Below are positions 22,549-33,462 of a stretch of 64,000 bases of DNA, piece after piece. Position numbers and translations under genes: made by a program. This stretch comes from Leucocoprinus leucothites (taxonomy: Eukaryota > Basidiomycota > Agaricomycetes > Agaricales > Agaricaceae). The notes below the pieces were generated by a model. That model ran no database searches, was not told the DNA's origin, and saw nothing but the letters and a program-made list of their open reading frames with translations. Position 1 is the first letter of the stretch. Every line of letters begins with the position of its first letter. The stretch is from contig JAACJO010000001.1 in the NCBI GenBank assembly GCA_013368445.1, forward strand, positions 744,001 to 808,000, written 5' to 3'.

Positions 22549-23452
22549 ATGGACGGTGACGACGAGACATACATCCTCCTCCTACTTGCGGACAGCAACC
22601 TTCCTACGGGCTCATTTGTCGCTTCAGCTGGCTTAGAGTCCTATGTGACCCATGGATTCCTGCAAAAGAACACGGGCATCATCAATTTTGTTCGCGACAG
22701 CCTTGCAACTTACGCCCACACCGCGCTACCCTTCGTTTCCGACGCCCACAGCGTCATAGCCACTTACGCTTCATCTAATACGATGCCAACCCCGGAGGAG
22801 GTGGATGGGGTCATAAATAAGCTCGTGGGTTTGGACGACTTGTATGAGACAATGACTCTGAATCACGTGGCCCGAAGAGCATCCAAAGCTCAAGGCATCG
22901 CACTCCTCACCCTTTATTCGAAAGGGTTTTCTCGACCTACAGCACTGTTGAACAATGTAGAAGAAGATACCCGCAACTATGAAAAACGGCTAACGATTTT
23001 ATTGGACAAATATAAGCTCCTGATTAGAAGGGAGGATGCTCCCGGGCACCTGCCGATTTGCTGGGGAGTACTCACTGGCGTTCTCGGACTGACTTTAGGT
23101 CAGTCTTGTCTTTCAAAATGTATATACATACTAAACGGACCGAATTTCCTCTTGCAAATTACTAGAGCGTTCGCAGTACCTCCATTTATTTCTTCATGCA
23201 CGAAGCCTCTTGTCAGCCTCCGTGCGGTTGAACGAAATCGGCCCTTACGGTGCTCAACAAATTTTACTACACGCGGTTCGCCCTCTAGTGACAGCTGAAG
23301 CGACGAAGTGCCGTGACCTCCGTACGGGCGGGCTGTCGCAGAGCCGTGATAATTTTGATCGAACCACACAAGGTCCAGCGAACACCTGGCCATTGGGCGA
23401 AATCCTTGCTGCTCGCCACGACCAACAGCACTCGCGTATCTTCAATAGTTGA
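22549..23452 (+). CDS. ureF: UreF-type urease accessory protein
   Basis: UreF helps load nickel into urease, together with UreD and UreG. The first ATG in frame is at 22549. The product is about 278 residues from two exons (22549-23098 and 23166-23452). Family features are LLLADSNLPTGSFVASAGLE near the N-terminus, DDLYETMTLNHVARRASKAQ, GHLPICWGVLTGVLGLTLG, HARSLLSASVRLNEIGPYGA across the intron, and a C-terminal segment ending WPLGEILAARHDQQHSRIF. These match fungal UreF throughout. It shares a short divergent promoter with the AFG1-like gene. The other urease genes are not in the window. No breaks are seen. Confidence 0.93.
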
Positions 23453-23555
23453 ATATATATACCCAATTTGGTAGGGTAGAAAAATAGAGCCAAAAAGTGA
23501 TCATTTTGGGGCTGCTTCGAGGTAGAAGCAAGAGCTCTAGTACAATCAAATGATT

Positions 23556-24807
23556 TCACGAGGAAGCGGTGGTCAAAACCAATCTTGCTGATACCTCTGC
23601 CTGACTCCTCACAAGGCTCGCCAGATACGAAACCATGAGAGTATCCTGTAAACTTCCATTGAACCCGCCAACCTCCTCGCCCACACCAACACTTGAACCC
23701 AAAGTGTCCATCAAATATCTTCCAATCGCTGGATCGCCTTTCGTTTCACCACGAAGGACGGACTGAACATAAGCTAGAACGCGATCGAGCATCGAAGAGA
23801 CGTCCTGAACCGCTCTTTCTAGGACTTCAAGGTCAGGAACTGGTTGAGGGGTCGTTGATGAAGAGGATTTTGAGGAATCGACAAGGATATCAACTATTAA
23901 AATATAAATTAATGAGGACTTTGATGGATGGTTTAAGCTAACACGTACGGCCGCTTCGTTCGGCATCATGGAATCGCAATTCGACAGGCACTGGTACGAA
24001 AACACAGTTTTCGGCTTTTGGTGTGACGCCGACTGGTGAGCTACATTTAGGTTAACATAGGTTATACACCAGTCATTTGAATGAAGCTACGGGGACCTTG
24101 ACTTACCTGACGTAGGCCTTGACGCCGGCCTCCTCACCCTCGACTAGACCGGTGTTCAGCGTGATATGCACGGCTGGATGGGGAGCAGTTTCTAACGAGT
24201 AGAAATTTTGGATAAGGGCAGAGTAAGTGTTTAAATTTGATCCCGTCGAATACCTGGATGCCACATCCGATAGAACAAGAGGTCAGACCATTGAGTATAC
24301 CAGGATGCGAGGGTCAAGAGGAAAATATTAATCACGCACCACCCAACGATGACCTCCTTCGGGTTGACTTTATGATGCAATTCATACATCGTCCTGTGAT
24401 ACTCCATATCCACAGCAACTTGCTCGTCTGTCTCACTATGCAGAACTGCAAATGCCGACTTAATTTCTATCTCATTCTCTGTTCTTCTGCCCAAAAGTGT
24501 ACCGATTACCCGGTCTTGTTGGTCGGTGCGTCGGAGGTAGTGGTCGAGAATTGTGAACAGTGCCACGGGGTGAACAGTCACATTTTGTGGGATCCGACTG
24601 TATAACGACGCGCATGAAGCGTCCAGTAGGTTGAAGGACGTTGACACGAGTGTACGAGTGGATGCAAGTGCAGGATGGGAGTCGAGAGCATGAGATAAAT
24701 TCGATTGATGAGTGAATTCGAGAAAATCAAAAAGACGAGGCGTACATGGAACTAGGTAGCCCAGATCCTGTTATATGAATCGCCGAAGAAGTATTGCCTA
24801 GAGCCAT
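23556..24807 (-). CDS. Translation initiation factor eIF3 subunit f
   Basis: This is the MPN-domain subunit f of eIF3, in the cytosolic preinitiation complex. The MPN domain shows NVTVHPVALFTILDHYLRR, DRVIGTLLGRR, EIKSAFAVLHSE and KEVIVGW, with the following exon (AHPAVHITLNTGLVEGE-like) split by introns. The zinc-ligand JAMM set is not obvious, as is usual for eIF3f. The C-terminal helical part contains LERAVQDVSSMLDRVLAYV and ends LVLTTASS at the stop near 23556. I placed the start at the ATG at 24805-24807: the short first exon MALGNTSSAIHITGSGLPSS joins by a ~145 bp intron to IRIPQNVTVHP. A frame opening at 24647 lacks an ATG. The gene is divergent from TOM7 across 265 bp. Confidence 0.88.
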
Positions 24808-25072
24808 CCTGTATCCTGTACTTTTTCAGGGTATTCCTTGAATTCTATATGTCGGGAGAGAGAAGAGAAAGATGAAATAGAAATCTTCAAGGATCAAATC
24901 ACAGTTGACGCTCAAGCGATTCCCAAATGGGTCAAACGCCAAAAATGTCAAAAATGAGCTCTTTGGGAACCGTGAGAACTTCGGATAGTGCCGAGTTTCG
25001 AGGAGTGGGCCAAACGTATGCTGTCAAGACTCAAACACTACTACCAACCTCTATTATAAGTACCACTTGAAA

Positions 25073-25416
25073 ATGCCTTCTGAAGATACCAAGGTATGCA
25101 ACGACACTACTGATGCTCCCAACAGAGACTAAATCTTGCTTGTCCAACAGGAACGTATCGCAAAGGTCGTCGAGGTTGGCCGTGTATGTCTCCAACCCAA
25201 ATTTCTCCTTCAGTGTCACAGCTCATAGTTCGGATTGCACACAGACCGTCCTCCATTACGGTTGGATTCCTTTCATCATCTATGTTGGCTTCGCGAGGAG
25301 TAACCCCCAACCTTCGCTCATCAAGTGCGTCAGCGTCGCTTTCATTTTTTTTTTTTTGTTGGCTCGTCTCAACTGATACGCCACTCGCCCACAGGCTCAT
25401 TAGTCCTCTGGCTTAG
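25073..25416 (+). CDS. TOM7: TOM7 subunit of the mitochondrial outer-membrane translocase
   Basis: TOM7 is a tiny tail-anchored subunit that modulates assembly of the TOM complex. The 49-residue product is assembled from four exons: MPSEDTK, ERIAKVVEVGR, TVLHYGWIPFIIYVGFARSN plus PQPSLIK, and LISPLA. The order ERI..V, HYGWIP, a single membrane span, PQPSLI and LxSPLA is the TOM7 signature. The three introns are 50-75 bp, the last containing a 13-base T run. The short exons hide this gene from plain open-frame searches. It is close to family length (about 50-60 residues) and appears intact. Confidence 0.93.
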
Positions 25417-26890
25417 ACACTTTCAGCGCGGATTTAGGCACACTCCTTACGTTCCTCAACTGCGCCGAGTCCGAGGCCCGAACTTGCGCTTGGCGTGGCG
25501 CACCTACCTTTCGCCCGACACTGACTACATTCTTCTCGTATTCTGGACACTCCCGTGTCAAAGCCATCCGCACATGAATATGTCCATGTACGATATAATA
25601 CTGCAATAGATAATTCGACCTCTCCCATTTCTCTGCTCTCCAAACACTGTCCTGAAAACTAATGTGAAGATTTAAATTTGTTGGGTGGATAATGTCGGCC
25701 CCGAACGGAGTTGATTTACGCCCCACAGCTTTGTACCTGTCTCCGGATGATACTCAGGTGAGTTCTCATCTGTGGTTTCTATTCTCCCGCTGCTCGGGGG
25801 AACTTAGTTCCAATGATTAAATATGTCGCGGTGGTACTTTGGGAGCTCAACGCTCTTCGTGCTCTGAAATGGCCTTAGTACGCTAACCGCCTCTCGTTGG
25901 GCTGGTTTACGACGTCGGCCTCTGTAGATTTGACAAGGCCAGATATGAACTACATTCTTTTCGTTCCGTCTTTCTCTTTGTTGCTACGTGGTGTATCAGT
26001 CGTCTCAAGGGTTTGTTACAGGAACATCTTTGTGCATCTGTTTACTCAAGTCCCTCAGTTGACGCTGGACCTATTGATCGGCCTCAATAGTAGGAAGTGG
26101 CGATCATCTCAGCGACTTTCAATAATCAGGCATTCCCAAGTGATGATTGCACCAGGATCCAGAGGTTCAAGCCACATAGCGCTCCTGTTCACTGTGCTTA
26201 TAGAAACCTGGTGAACAGTTCCGTGGAATTGTCTAGCAAGTTAGGTATGATCCAGTCAGATTCTATCTCATTACATCCTTCCATTCAGACCGGCCAGCCC
26301 CGCCTGGCTTCTTATAATCCGACAAGTTTGTACGATATCTATGTGGTTCATATTTTTTACGGCACTTATCGTGCTTATTGTGAGCTCGCATAGATCGGGC
26401 ATCATCCTCAACTACAGTGGCCGGATACTCGATCATCTCATATTGGTCGTTACAATCAATTAGGACGTCAGAACGGTGATAGTTAAATCCGAAGTGGGTT
26501 TTTCTCCATTTCTACCCAACATTCAGCCATACCCTCTGGATAAAACGACCATATGCTTGACTGAAAGCGCTGATAAATCTCCCAACGTAATGTTGCTTGG
26601 AAGACCCAAGCACGACTGCCTTCAATATATTAATGGGACCGCTTATGTATTGCACCTCGACCGAGTAGTGCCTCCCAGGAAACTTTGAACGCCATCAGAG
26701 ATTCCTGTGCTATGTAATTATCATTGCTTCCGTTTCTTGGCACCGAAAGATGATCAATCTGGACTCTTAGGACACTTATAAGTCAAAGTTGGGCTGTCTA
26801 ACCTGGCATCGCTTCTATCCTCAAAAAATTCCCTCCTCATCCTTCATATCTATATTTATATCTCTTCCTTTTTCTCTCGTGTTCAAACCA
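25417..26890. other. Intergenic stretch, including the 5' flank of duplication copy 1
   Basis: Between TOM7 and the first DUF6533 gene. At 25692 an ATG begins a 22-codon frame (MSAPNGVDLRPTALYLSPDD) ending at a good GTGAGT donor, with no convincing following exon; it may be an orphan first exon. From about 25948 onward the DNA matches 29588 onward, so it is part of the tandem duplication. A TATA-like TATAAG lies at 26777-26782. Confidence 0.4.
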
Positions 26891-28491
26891 ATGGATTCAT
26901 TGAGCACGTTAGGGCCTCAAGAGCTTGCGACTAGTGTTAGATGGGCAAGACTGGTCACTGTAGGTGGCAACCCTTGTTCCTTCAATCTATCTAACTTTCG
27001 TTCAGTGTTGCAACTGTCAGTAAAATCCCAGATAGAGCGCGAACGCCACATCGCACGTCACTAACACTTTCAATAGTTGCTAGCGCGACGATATTGGTAA
27101 ATCTACTCAAACTACATTTGCTTGCTTTCCGAGCTTACTTGCAAGGCATAGATCCTAGACTGGCTACTCACCTTTGACTTGGAGGTTTCTCTTGTTTGGA
27201 GATCTAGATGGAATATCATGAAGGGACTATATCTCCTGGCACGGTACCTGCCCTTTGTCGATGTTACACTCGCCTTGCTTCGTTGGTCTCGCAGTCATTT
27301 GGCAAGACTCAGCATTAACCAATCTCATAGATCAATTTGCTCATAATCTACAAGCCTCTCAGTGCCAGCAGATGTATGAGGCACAATCATGTAAGCAACA
27401 TACCCCAGTTTCTGTCCCAATTTCCGAAACCTGACCTGGGATTTTTCAGGGATTTTTGTATCTGGCGCAGCCCTGGTAGAAAGTATGTTCTGCATTCATA
27501 GTCTCGATTGTACCCAAACTGATCTTCGCCCGTTCATAGTAATATTTTCACTCCGGACATGGGCTGTTTGGAAGCAAGGTACACGATGTACGCTCGGCCT
27601 GATTATAACATTCTTCGTCACATGGACGGGTGTGTTTATAGCAAATATACTCTACTTGAAGGAGACTAGGCGTGAGGAACTCGCACTTGCAAAGCTCTTG
27701 TTTGCTGAAGTGAGACTTTAATTACAGATGGATCTTCCCCGGTCCCCCACCTCATAGGGTGCTTCATGACGAAATCCAGTCCCATTCTCTCTGTAGCCTA
27801 TATTTTATTGATACTCTATGACGCATGTAAGGCTCGCAACATGAGCCGTATCTGTGCACACAAATACTGAACGTCACTGACAGTCCTTCTTACTCTGATG
27901 GTCATACGGGGATTATCTATTTGTAAGTGCTCCTAGTATGATCCTGTATCCTGGTTGACCTGGAAATTTCGATCTTGGCGAGCAGTCCGAGCAGCCCGAG
28001 CAGCCCGAGCAGGGGAGAGTAATCGCTTGGCGCTGGTTGTCTTTGGTGATGGTCAGTGCATAGAGAGCGTCAGCCCTTAATATCCCAACTTAACCCTGAT
28101 ATCCTAGGAATCATTTATTTCTTCTATATTTTTGGTGCCTATATTTCCTCAATGTCAGTTCCGAAAAGTTGACGCACAATTCTACAGCTATTTCTTTAAT
28201 CAATATCCTCATTATCACCAGACTTCCGGTGCGCTGGGTTTCTCGCGACTCTCGTTGAAAGACATCGGAGATAACATCTCAACAGGTTGATCTCGAGATT
28301 TTACTGATGATGTATGATACAAGGTTCTCATGAATCTGCGACTCGGTCGAATTGACAGCTATTCACTTAGGCTTGCACGCGTTATTCACGCTGTCCTGGC
28401 ATGTCGAGTCGTTCTTCGCATCCGCGAGCAGGCAGAAATACAGCAAAGAGGAGGAATAGAAGATGATTTGGCCTATTCGCAATATGAATAG
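26891..28491 (+). CDS. DUF6533-type multi-spanning membrane protein, copy A
   Basis: This belongs to a large basidiomycete family of integral membrane proteins of unknown function. The first exon is MDSLSTLGPQELATSVRWAR-LVT; a 10-base exon and the next give CCNFASATILILDWLLTFDL, followed by EVSLVW and MKGLYLLARYLPFVD. Further segments are VSGAALVE, SLRTWAVWKQGTR, HLIGCFMTKSSPILSVAYIL and LTLMVIRGLSI. A loop repeat FRAARAARAGESNRL follows, then VVFGDGIIYFFYIF, ISLINILIITRLP, and the C-terminal ARVIHAVLACRVVLRIREQ tail to the TAG at 28489-28491. All introns are GT-AG and the frame joins throughout, so the gene looks intact. It is the upstream product of the tandem duplication and closely resembles copy B. 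Confidence 0.8.
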
Positions 28492-30607
28492 CCGCCCCGA
28501 TGGCTTATGACCCTAAAGGCCATGTTATCCTTTCGGCAGCATTTAGCCACCCTCAGTTATCCGAGATAAGAGTATTGAATAATCCGACGCTTGTTGTACA
28601 GACATAGTTGCCACGAATCATCATTCTAGCAAACTTTTCAATGTAGATCCCACATGGAACGTGATTAATCCCAAAGCGAGTGCATAATGATATGCCAGGC
28701 GGCAGGTTCAACTTAATAATCGCCTTCGGAGCAGAGTTGGTGTAAGTACAAACCATCAAAGAATACACGAGCAAGCACGGTGTCTGAGTTCAATGAAGCG
28801 CGGCTTGGGTACCTAGGTGACATCCACTGCTAACCTCGATAGCATGTATCCCATTCTAGGCGCAAGGACCCCTAGCTCATCTTAAGCAATGTCTGTGTTT
28901 GTTGAGCGAGGTATTCTGAACAACGGTAGTACGAAGAGAGGGAACAGTTGCGAAAGACTAAAATGGTCATTGAAGGGGTAGATTAATATCGAGTAATAGT
29001 GACCCTTCCAAGCATACCCCAACCTCCAGAAATCACAATCCTACGACAGCTCGTGGGACCGTAAGGGAAGCCACAAGTCCTATAGCCCCCCTCAGAGCCA
29101 AGCTACCTCTGTTTCAATAAGGATCAGTCTCCAAATTCACGGTTATAGTGTAAATGGGCCTGGTCAGGACACCACTGGTGAGTGAAGTAACCATTGTTTT
29201 TACAATGTCGCCTGTGCCAATCACCATGCTGTATATGCAACCGCAGGGTCTTCTAGTAATACTTCAGCTTCTTCTGGCCCTATCCTCCCCCCTCTATTCC
29301 TGGTAGCCCCTTTTCTTCAACTCTACCCCGCCGCATGAGAGCTCGTTCTAAGAATACTAATGATTTACATACCCAACAAAAACTTGATGGTAGTCAGTAA
29401 CTCAATCCTTGCTTTGAGATAATTTCTTAGATTTTATACCTTGCCCTTTAATACATAAATATAAGCTCCTGTCCATTCCTCCACAACAGTAAGATGAAAT
29501 CTATTTACACGGTCGTTCTTTCGCTGTTCCGGAAAAAGCATAGATTCAATTGTTACCCAAAACTCTTCACCCTGTCCCCAGAGTGGACTCCATTCTTTTC
29601 ATTCCGTCTTTCTCTTTGTTGCTATGTAGTGCATCAATTGTCTCAAGGGTTTGATACAGGAACATCTTTGTCTATAAGTTGTTTACTCAAGCCCCTCAGT
29701 TGATGCTGGGCCTATTGATCGGCCTCAATACTAGGACTCAGTCACGGTGTTCATCTCAGCGACTTTCAATAATCGGGCTTTCCCAAGTGGTGCTCGCATC
29801 AGGATCCAGAGGTTCAAACCACATAACACTCCTGTTCACCGCGCTTGTAGAAACTTGCCAGGCAGTTCCTCGTTTCGTGAATTATCTAGCAAGTTAGGCA
29901 TGATCAATTCATTACATCCCTCCACCGTCCAGACCAGCCAGGCCCGCTCCTGGCCTCTTATCGTCCGTGGGATATCTATGTAGTCTAAGGATTCGTTTGT
30001 GGTGTTTATTGTGCTTATTGTGAGTTCACATAGATCGGGCATCATCCTCAACTCATGTGACCGGATACTCAATCATTTCATATTGGTCGTTACAATCAAT
30101 CAGGAAGTCAGAACGGTGAGAGTCAAATGCGAAGTGAGCTTTCTCCATTTCCACCCTACATTCAGCCATACCCTCTATATGGTAATTAAACGAGATTATG
30201 CTTGGCTGAGAAACCTATAAAATCTCCCAGCGTAATGTTGTTTGGAAGACCTGAACACGACTGCTCTCAAGGAGGACCCTCAGATCCAAACTCTTACCCC
30301 AATGGTTCAATATCAGACCAATCACTCGATATCTGATATATTAATGTGATTGCTTATGTATTGCACCTCAACCAAGTAGCGCCTCCCCAGGGAACTTTTA
30401 AACGCCATCAGAGATTCCTGTGATATGTGATTATCATCGCTCCTGTTTCTTAGCACCAAAAGATGATCAATCTGGACTTTTAGGACACTTATAACTCAAA
30501 GTTGGACTGTCTAACCTGGCATCGGTTCTACTATCCTCATAAAAATTCCCTCCTCATCCTTCATACCTGTATTTATATCTCTTCCTTTTCTTCTCGCAAT
30601 CAAACCG
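28492..30607. other. Intergenic stretch between DUF6533 copies A and B
   Basis: It holds the truncated gene remnant at 29033-29247, then about 340 bp of unmatched DNA, then the duplicated 5' flank of copy B from about 29588. Open frames at 29494-29703 and 29679-29983 lie partly in the duplicated flank but are not kept intact in copy 1, so they are unlikely to be coding. Confidence 0.5.
29033..29247 (-). pseudogene. Truncated 3' end of the GPI-anchor-like protein gene
   Basis: This stretch matches the 3' end of the intact minus-strand gene at 32738-33462 (its region 32738-32950). It retains the stop codon and the hydrophobic C-terminal coding part, but carries indels (around 29160-29175) and lacks everything upstream. 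It was carried along by the duplication, and homology stops abruptly at about 29247. Confidence 0.8.
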
Positions 30608-32223
30608 ATGGCTTCATTGAGCTCGTTAGGACCTCAAGAGCTCGCGACTAGCATTAGATGGGCGAGACTGGTCACTGTAGGTGATAACCCTTGTTCCTGA
30701 AATCTGATCTAACTTACTTTCAGTGTTGCAACTGTCAGTAAAATCCCAGATAGAGCGCGAACGCCACATCGCACATGACTAACACTTTCAATAGTTGCTA
30801 GCGTGACGATATTGGTAAATCTAGTCAAACTGTATTTGCCTGCTTTCTGAACTTACTTACAAGGCATAGATACTAGACTGGCTACTCACCTTTGACTTGG
30901 AGGTTTCGCTTGTTTGGAAGTCTAGATGGAATATCATGAAGGGGCTCTATCTTCTGGCACGGTACCTGCCCTTCGTCGATGTTACACTCGCCTTGCTTCG
31001 TTGGTCTTGCAGTCATTTGGCAAGACTCAGCATTAACCGATCTCATAGATCAATTTTCTGATACTCTGCAAGCCTCTCAGTGCCAGCAGATGTATGAGGC
31101 ACAATCATGTAAGCAATTTACTCCAGTTCCCGTCCCAATTTCCGAAACCTAACTTGGGAATCTTCAGGGATTTTTGTATCTGGCGCAGCCCTGGTAGAAA
31201 GTATATTCTGTCTGCATTCATAGTCTCGATTGTACCCTACTAATCCTCACTCGTTCATAGTAATATTTTCAATCCGGACATGGGCTGTTTGGAAGCAAGG
31301 TACACGATGTACGCTCGGCCTGATTATAACATTCTTTGTCATCTGGACGGGTGTGGTTGTAGCGAATGTACTCTACCTGAAGGGGACTAGCCGTGAGGAA
31401 CTCGCACTCTCGGAATTCTCATTTGTTGAAGTGGGACTTTGATTACAGATGGATCCTCCCTGGCCCCACACCTCATAGGATGTTTCATGACGAAATCCAG
31501 TCCCATTCTCTTTGTAGGCTATATTTTATTAATGCTTTATGACGCATGTAAGGCTTGCAACGTGAACCGGATCTGCGCGCACAAACACTGAACACCATTG
31601 ACAGTCCTTCTTACTCTGATGGTCATACGGGGGTTATCTATTTGTAAGTGCTCTCAGCATGATCCTGTATCCTAGTTAACATGGAAATCTTGATCTTGGC
31701 GAGCAGTCCGGGCAGCTGGAGCAGCCCGAGCAGGGGAGAATAATCGTTTAGCGCTGGTTGTCTTTGGTGATGGTCAGTGCATGGAGAGCATCAGCCCTTG
31801 ATATCCCAACCTAACCTTGATATCCTAGGAATCATTTACTTCTTCTATATTTTTGGTGCCTATATTTTCTCAACAACGAGCAATGTCGGTTCCGAAGAGT
31901 TGACGCACAACCCTACAGCTATTTCATTAATCAATATCCTTATTATCACCAGACTTCCGGTGCGCTGGGTTTCTCGCGACTCGCTGAAAGATATCGGAGA
32001 TAACATCCCAACAGGTTGATCTCGAGGTTTTATTGATGATGTATGACACAAGGCTCTCATCAATCTGCGACTTGGTCGAATTGACAGTTATTCACTTAGG
32101 CCTGCACGTGTTATTCATGCTGTCCTGGCATGTCGAGTCGTTCTCCACATCCGCGAACAGGCAGAAATACAGCAGAGAGGCGGGCTAGAAGAAGATTTGG
32201 TCTATTCACAATATGACTCGTAG
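30608..32223 (+). CDS. DUF6533-type multi-spanning membrane protein, copy B
   Basis: Tandem paralogue of the gene at 26891-28491, same exon layout. It starts MASLSSLGPQELATSIRWAR, then LVT-CCNFASVTILILDWLLTF, the VSLVWKSRWNIMKGLYLLAR segment, SIRTWAVWKQGTR, IITFFVIWTGVVVANVLYLK, HLIGCFMTKSSPIL, the loop FRAAGAARAGENNRL, and a C-terminus ending GGLEEDLVYSQYDS before the TAG at 32221-32223. Substitutions from copy A are mostly conservative and all splice sites are kept, so both copies look functional. Compared with the copy at 36115 it has the same expanded Arg-Ala-Ala loop. Function is unknown; the family consists of several membrane spans with a cytoplasmic tail. Confidence 0.8.
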
Positions 32224-32737
32224 CCGCTTCAGTGGCATATGTTCCTGAAGGCTATTTTATCTTTCGGCAGCATTCAACCACCCTCGGCTATCCAAGATAA
32301 GAGTATCGAATAATCCGATGCTCGTTGTACAGACTTAGTCGCCACGAATCCGCTATTCTGGCAATTTTTCGATGCAGACCTCAAATAGAGTGCATAACGA
32401 TACACCAAGCGGCAGATTCAGCTTAACAATCACTTTCGGAGTGGAGTTGGCGTACATATAAAGCACCAGAGAATACACGAGCAAGCACGGAGTCTGAGTT
32501 CAATGGAGCACGGCTTGGGTACCTAGACGACATCTACTGCTGACCTCAATAGCATGTATCCTATTCTAGGCGCAAGGCTCCTAGCTCATCTTAAGTAGTG
32601 CCTGTGTTTGTTGAGCGAGGTATTCTGAACGACGGTACGAAGAGACGGAACAATTGTGGGGACTGGGATGGCTCTTGAAGGGATAGATTAATATTGAGTA
32701 ATAGTAGCCCTTCCAAGCATGCCCCAACCTCCAGAAA
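32224..32737. other. Intergenic stretch after DUF6533 copy B
   Basis: About 510 bp of duplicated sequence between two convergent 3' ends (matching 28492-29032). No gene is visible. Confidence 0.5.
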
Positions 32738-33462
32738 TCACAATCCTACGACAGCTCGCAGGACCGTAAGGGAAGCCACAAGTCCTATAGCCCCACTCAG
32801 AGCCAAGTTACCACTGTTCCAACGAGGATCAGCCCCCGAATTCACGGTGATAGTGAAAACGGGAGTCGGGACACCAGTGAATGAAGTGACCATTGTCCTT
32901 CCAATGTCGCCTGTGCCAATCACCACGCTGTATACGCAACCCCCAGCAGTTGTTCCCTGGAAAGAACATGTCTCGGCAAAAGCCAGAGGATCAAAAGAAG
33001 GCCCGTCGGTGTAGCTTTCTTGGAGACCGCTCGCATCCTCGACCAAAGTGCCTAAAATGCGAAAGGTTAATCTCAGCTAAATCAAACCAATTGGGTTGTC
33101 GGCAAAACGAACTCACGAGTTGTTGTTGGAGGAAGTGAGGACACAGTTTCAGTCGTGAATGAGTTTATCCAAACTTCCTTTGAAATGACGATGACTTCGT
33201 CGTAGACTGTCTTTCCGTCATCTCTGGTGCTAACAGGGGACGCTGACCACGAAATATCCGCCGAAGGACTGAAGAGACTGGGATTTGGGGCCCTCGACGG
33301 AGTTGGAGTCGGAGGGGCCACATTGTACAACGTAACAGTAGCTCCTTGGGCCCCTAAACAACCATGTTAATCATCGGTCTGGAATATGTGTGGCACGAAC
33401 TCACTGGTCAAAAGAGCCGAGACGATTGTTACAGCGGAAAGCGTAGCGCTCAAAAACCCCAT
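32738..33462 (-). CDS. Secreted, GPI-anchor-like small protein of unknown function
   Basis: The three-exon minus-strand gene starts at the ATG at 33460-33462 with a signal peptide (MGFLSATLSAVTIVSALLT, then RAQGA across an intron). The mature part includes a Pro/Thr/Ser-rich segment (APPTPTPSRAPNPSLFSPSA), VYDEVIVISKEVWINSFTTE, PPTTTR and an intron. Two or more cysteines follow (FAETCSFQGTTAGGCVYSVV). The end is a small-residue site (NSGN) followed by a hydrophobic run (LALSGAIGLVASLTVLRAVV). That order of signal peptide, Ser/Thr stalk and hydrophobic tail fits a GPI-anchored wall or membrane protein of about 200 residues. I do not recognise a named family. Its 3' end is duplicated as a remnant at 29033-29247. 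Confidence 0.72.

Larger units (their letters stand above)
25948..29247. repeat. Tandem segmental duplication, copy 1
   Basis: This ~3.3 kb block aligns along its whole length with 29588-32950, offset by about 3640 bp at the left and 3716 bp at the right because of small indels. It includes about 940 bp of 5' flank, one whole DUF6533-type gene and a fragment of the next gene. The left edge lies near CATTCTTTTC (25949) and the right edge near GCAACC at 29245. About 340 bp of unmatched sequence separate the copies. Confidence 0.85.
29588..32950. repeat. Tandem segmental duplication, copy 2
   Basis: Partner of the block at 25948-29247, in the same orientation. Here the right edge falls inside an intact gene (32738-33462), while copy 1 ends in a truncated piece of it. 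Copy 2 is therefore probably the ancestral locus and copy 1 the derived insertion. Identity appears high, with scattered substitutions and small indels. Confidence 0.85.

Noticed and set aside
26891..32223. DUF6533 copies A and B as pseudogenes
   Set aside because: Apparent frame breaks at the first junction and after the SLRTWAVW exon disappear once the 10-base exon and the GTGAGG..TTACAG intron are used.
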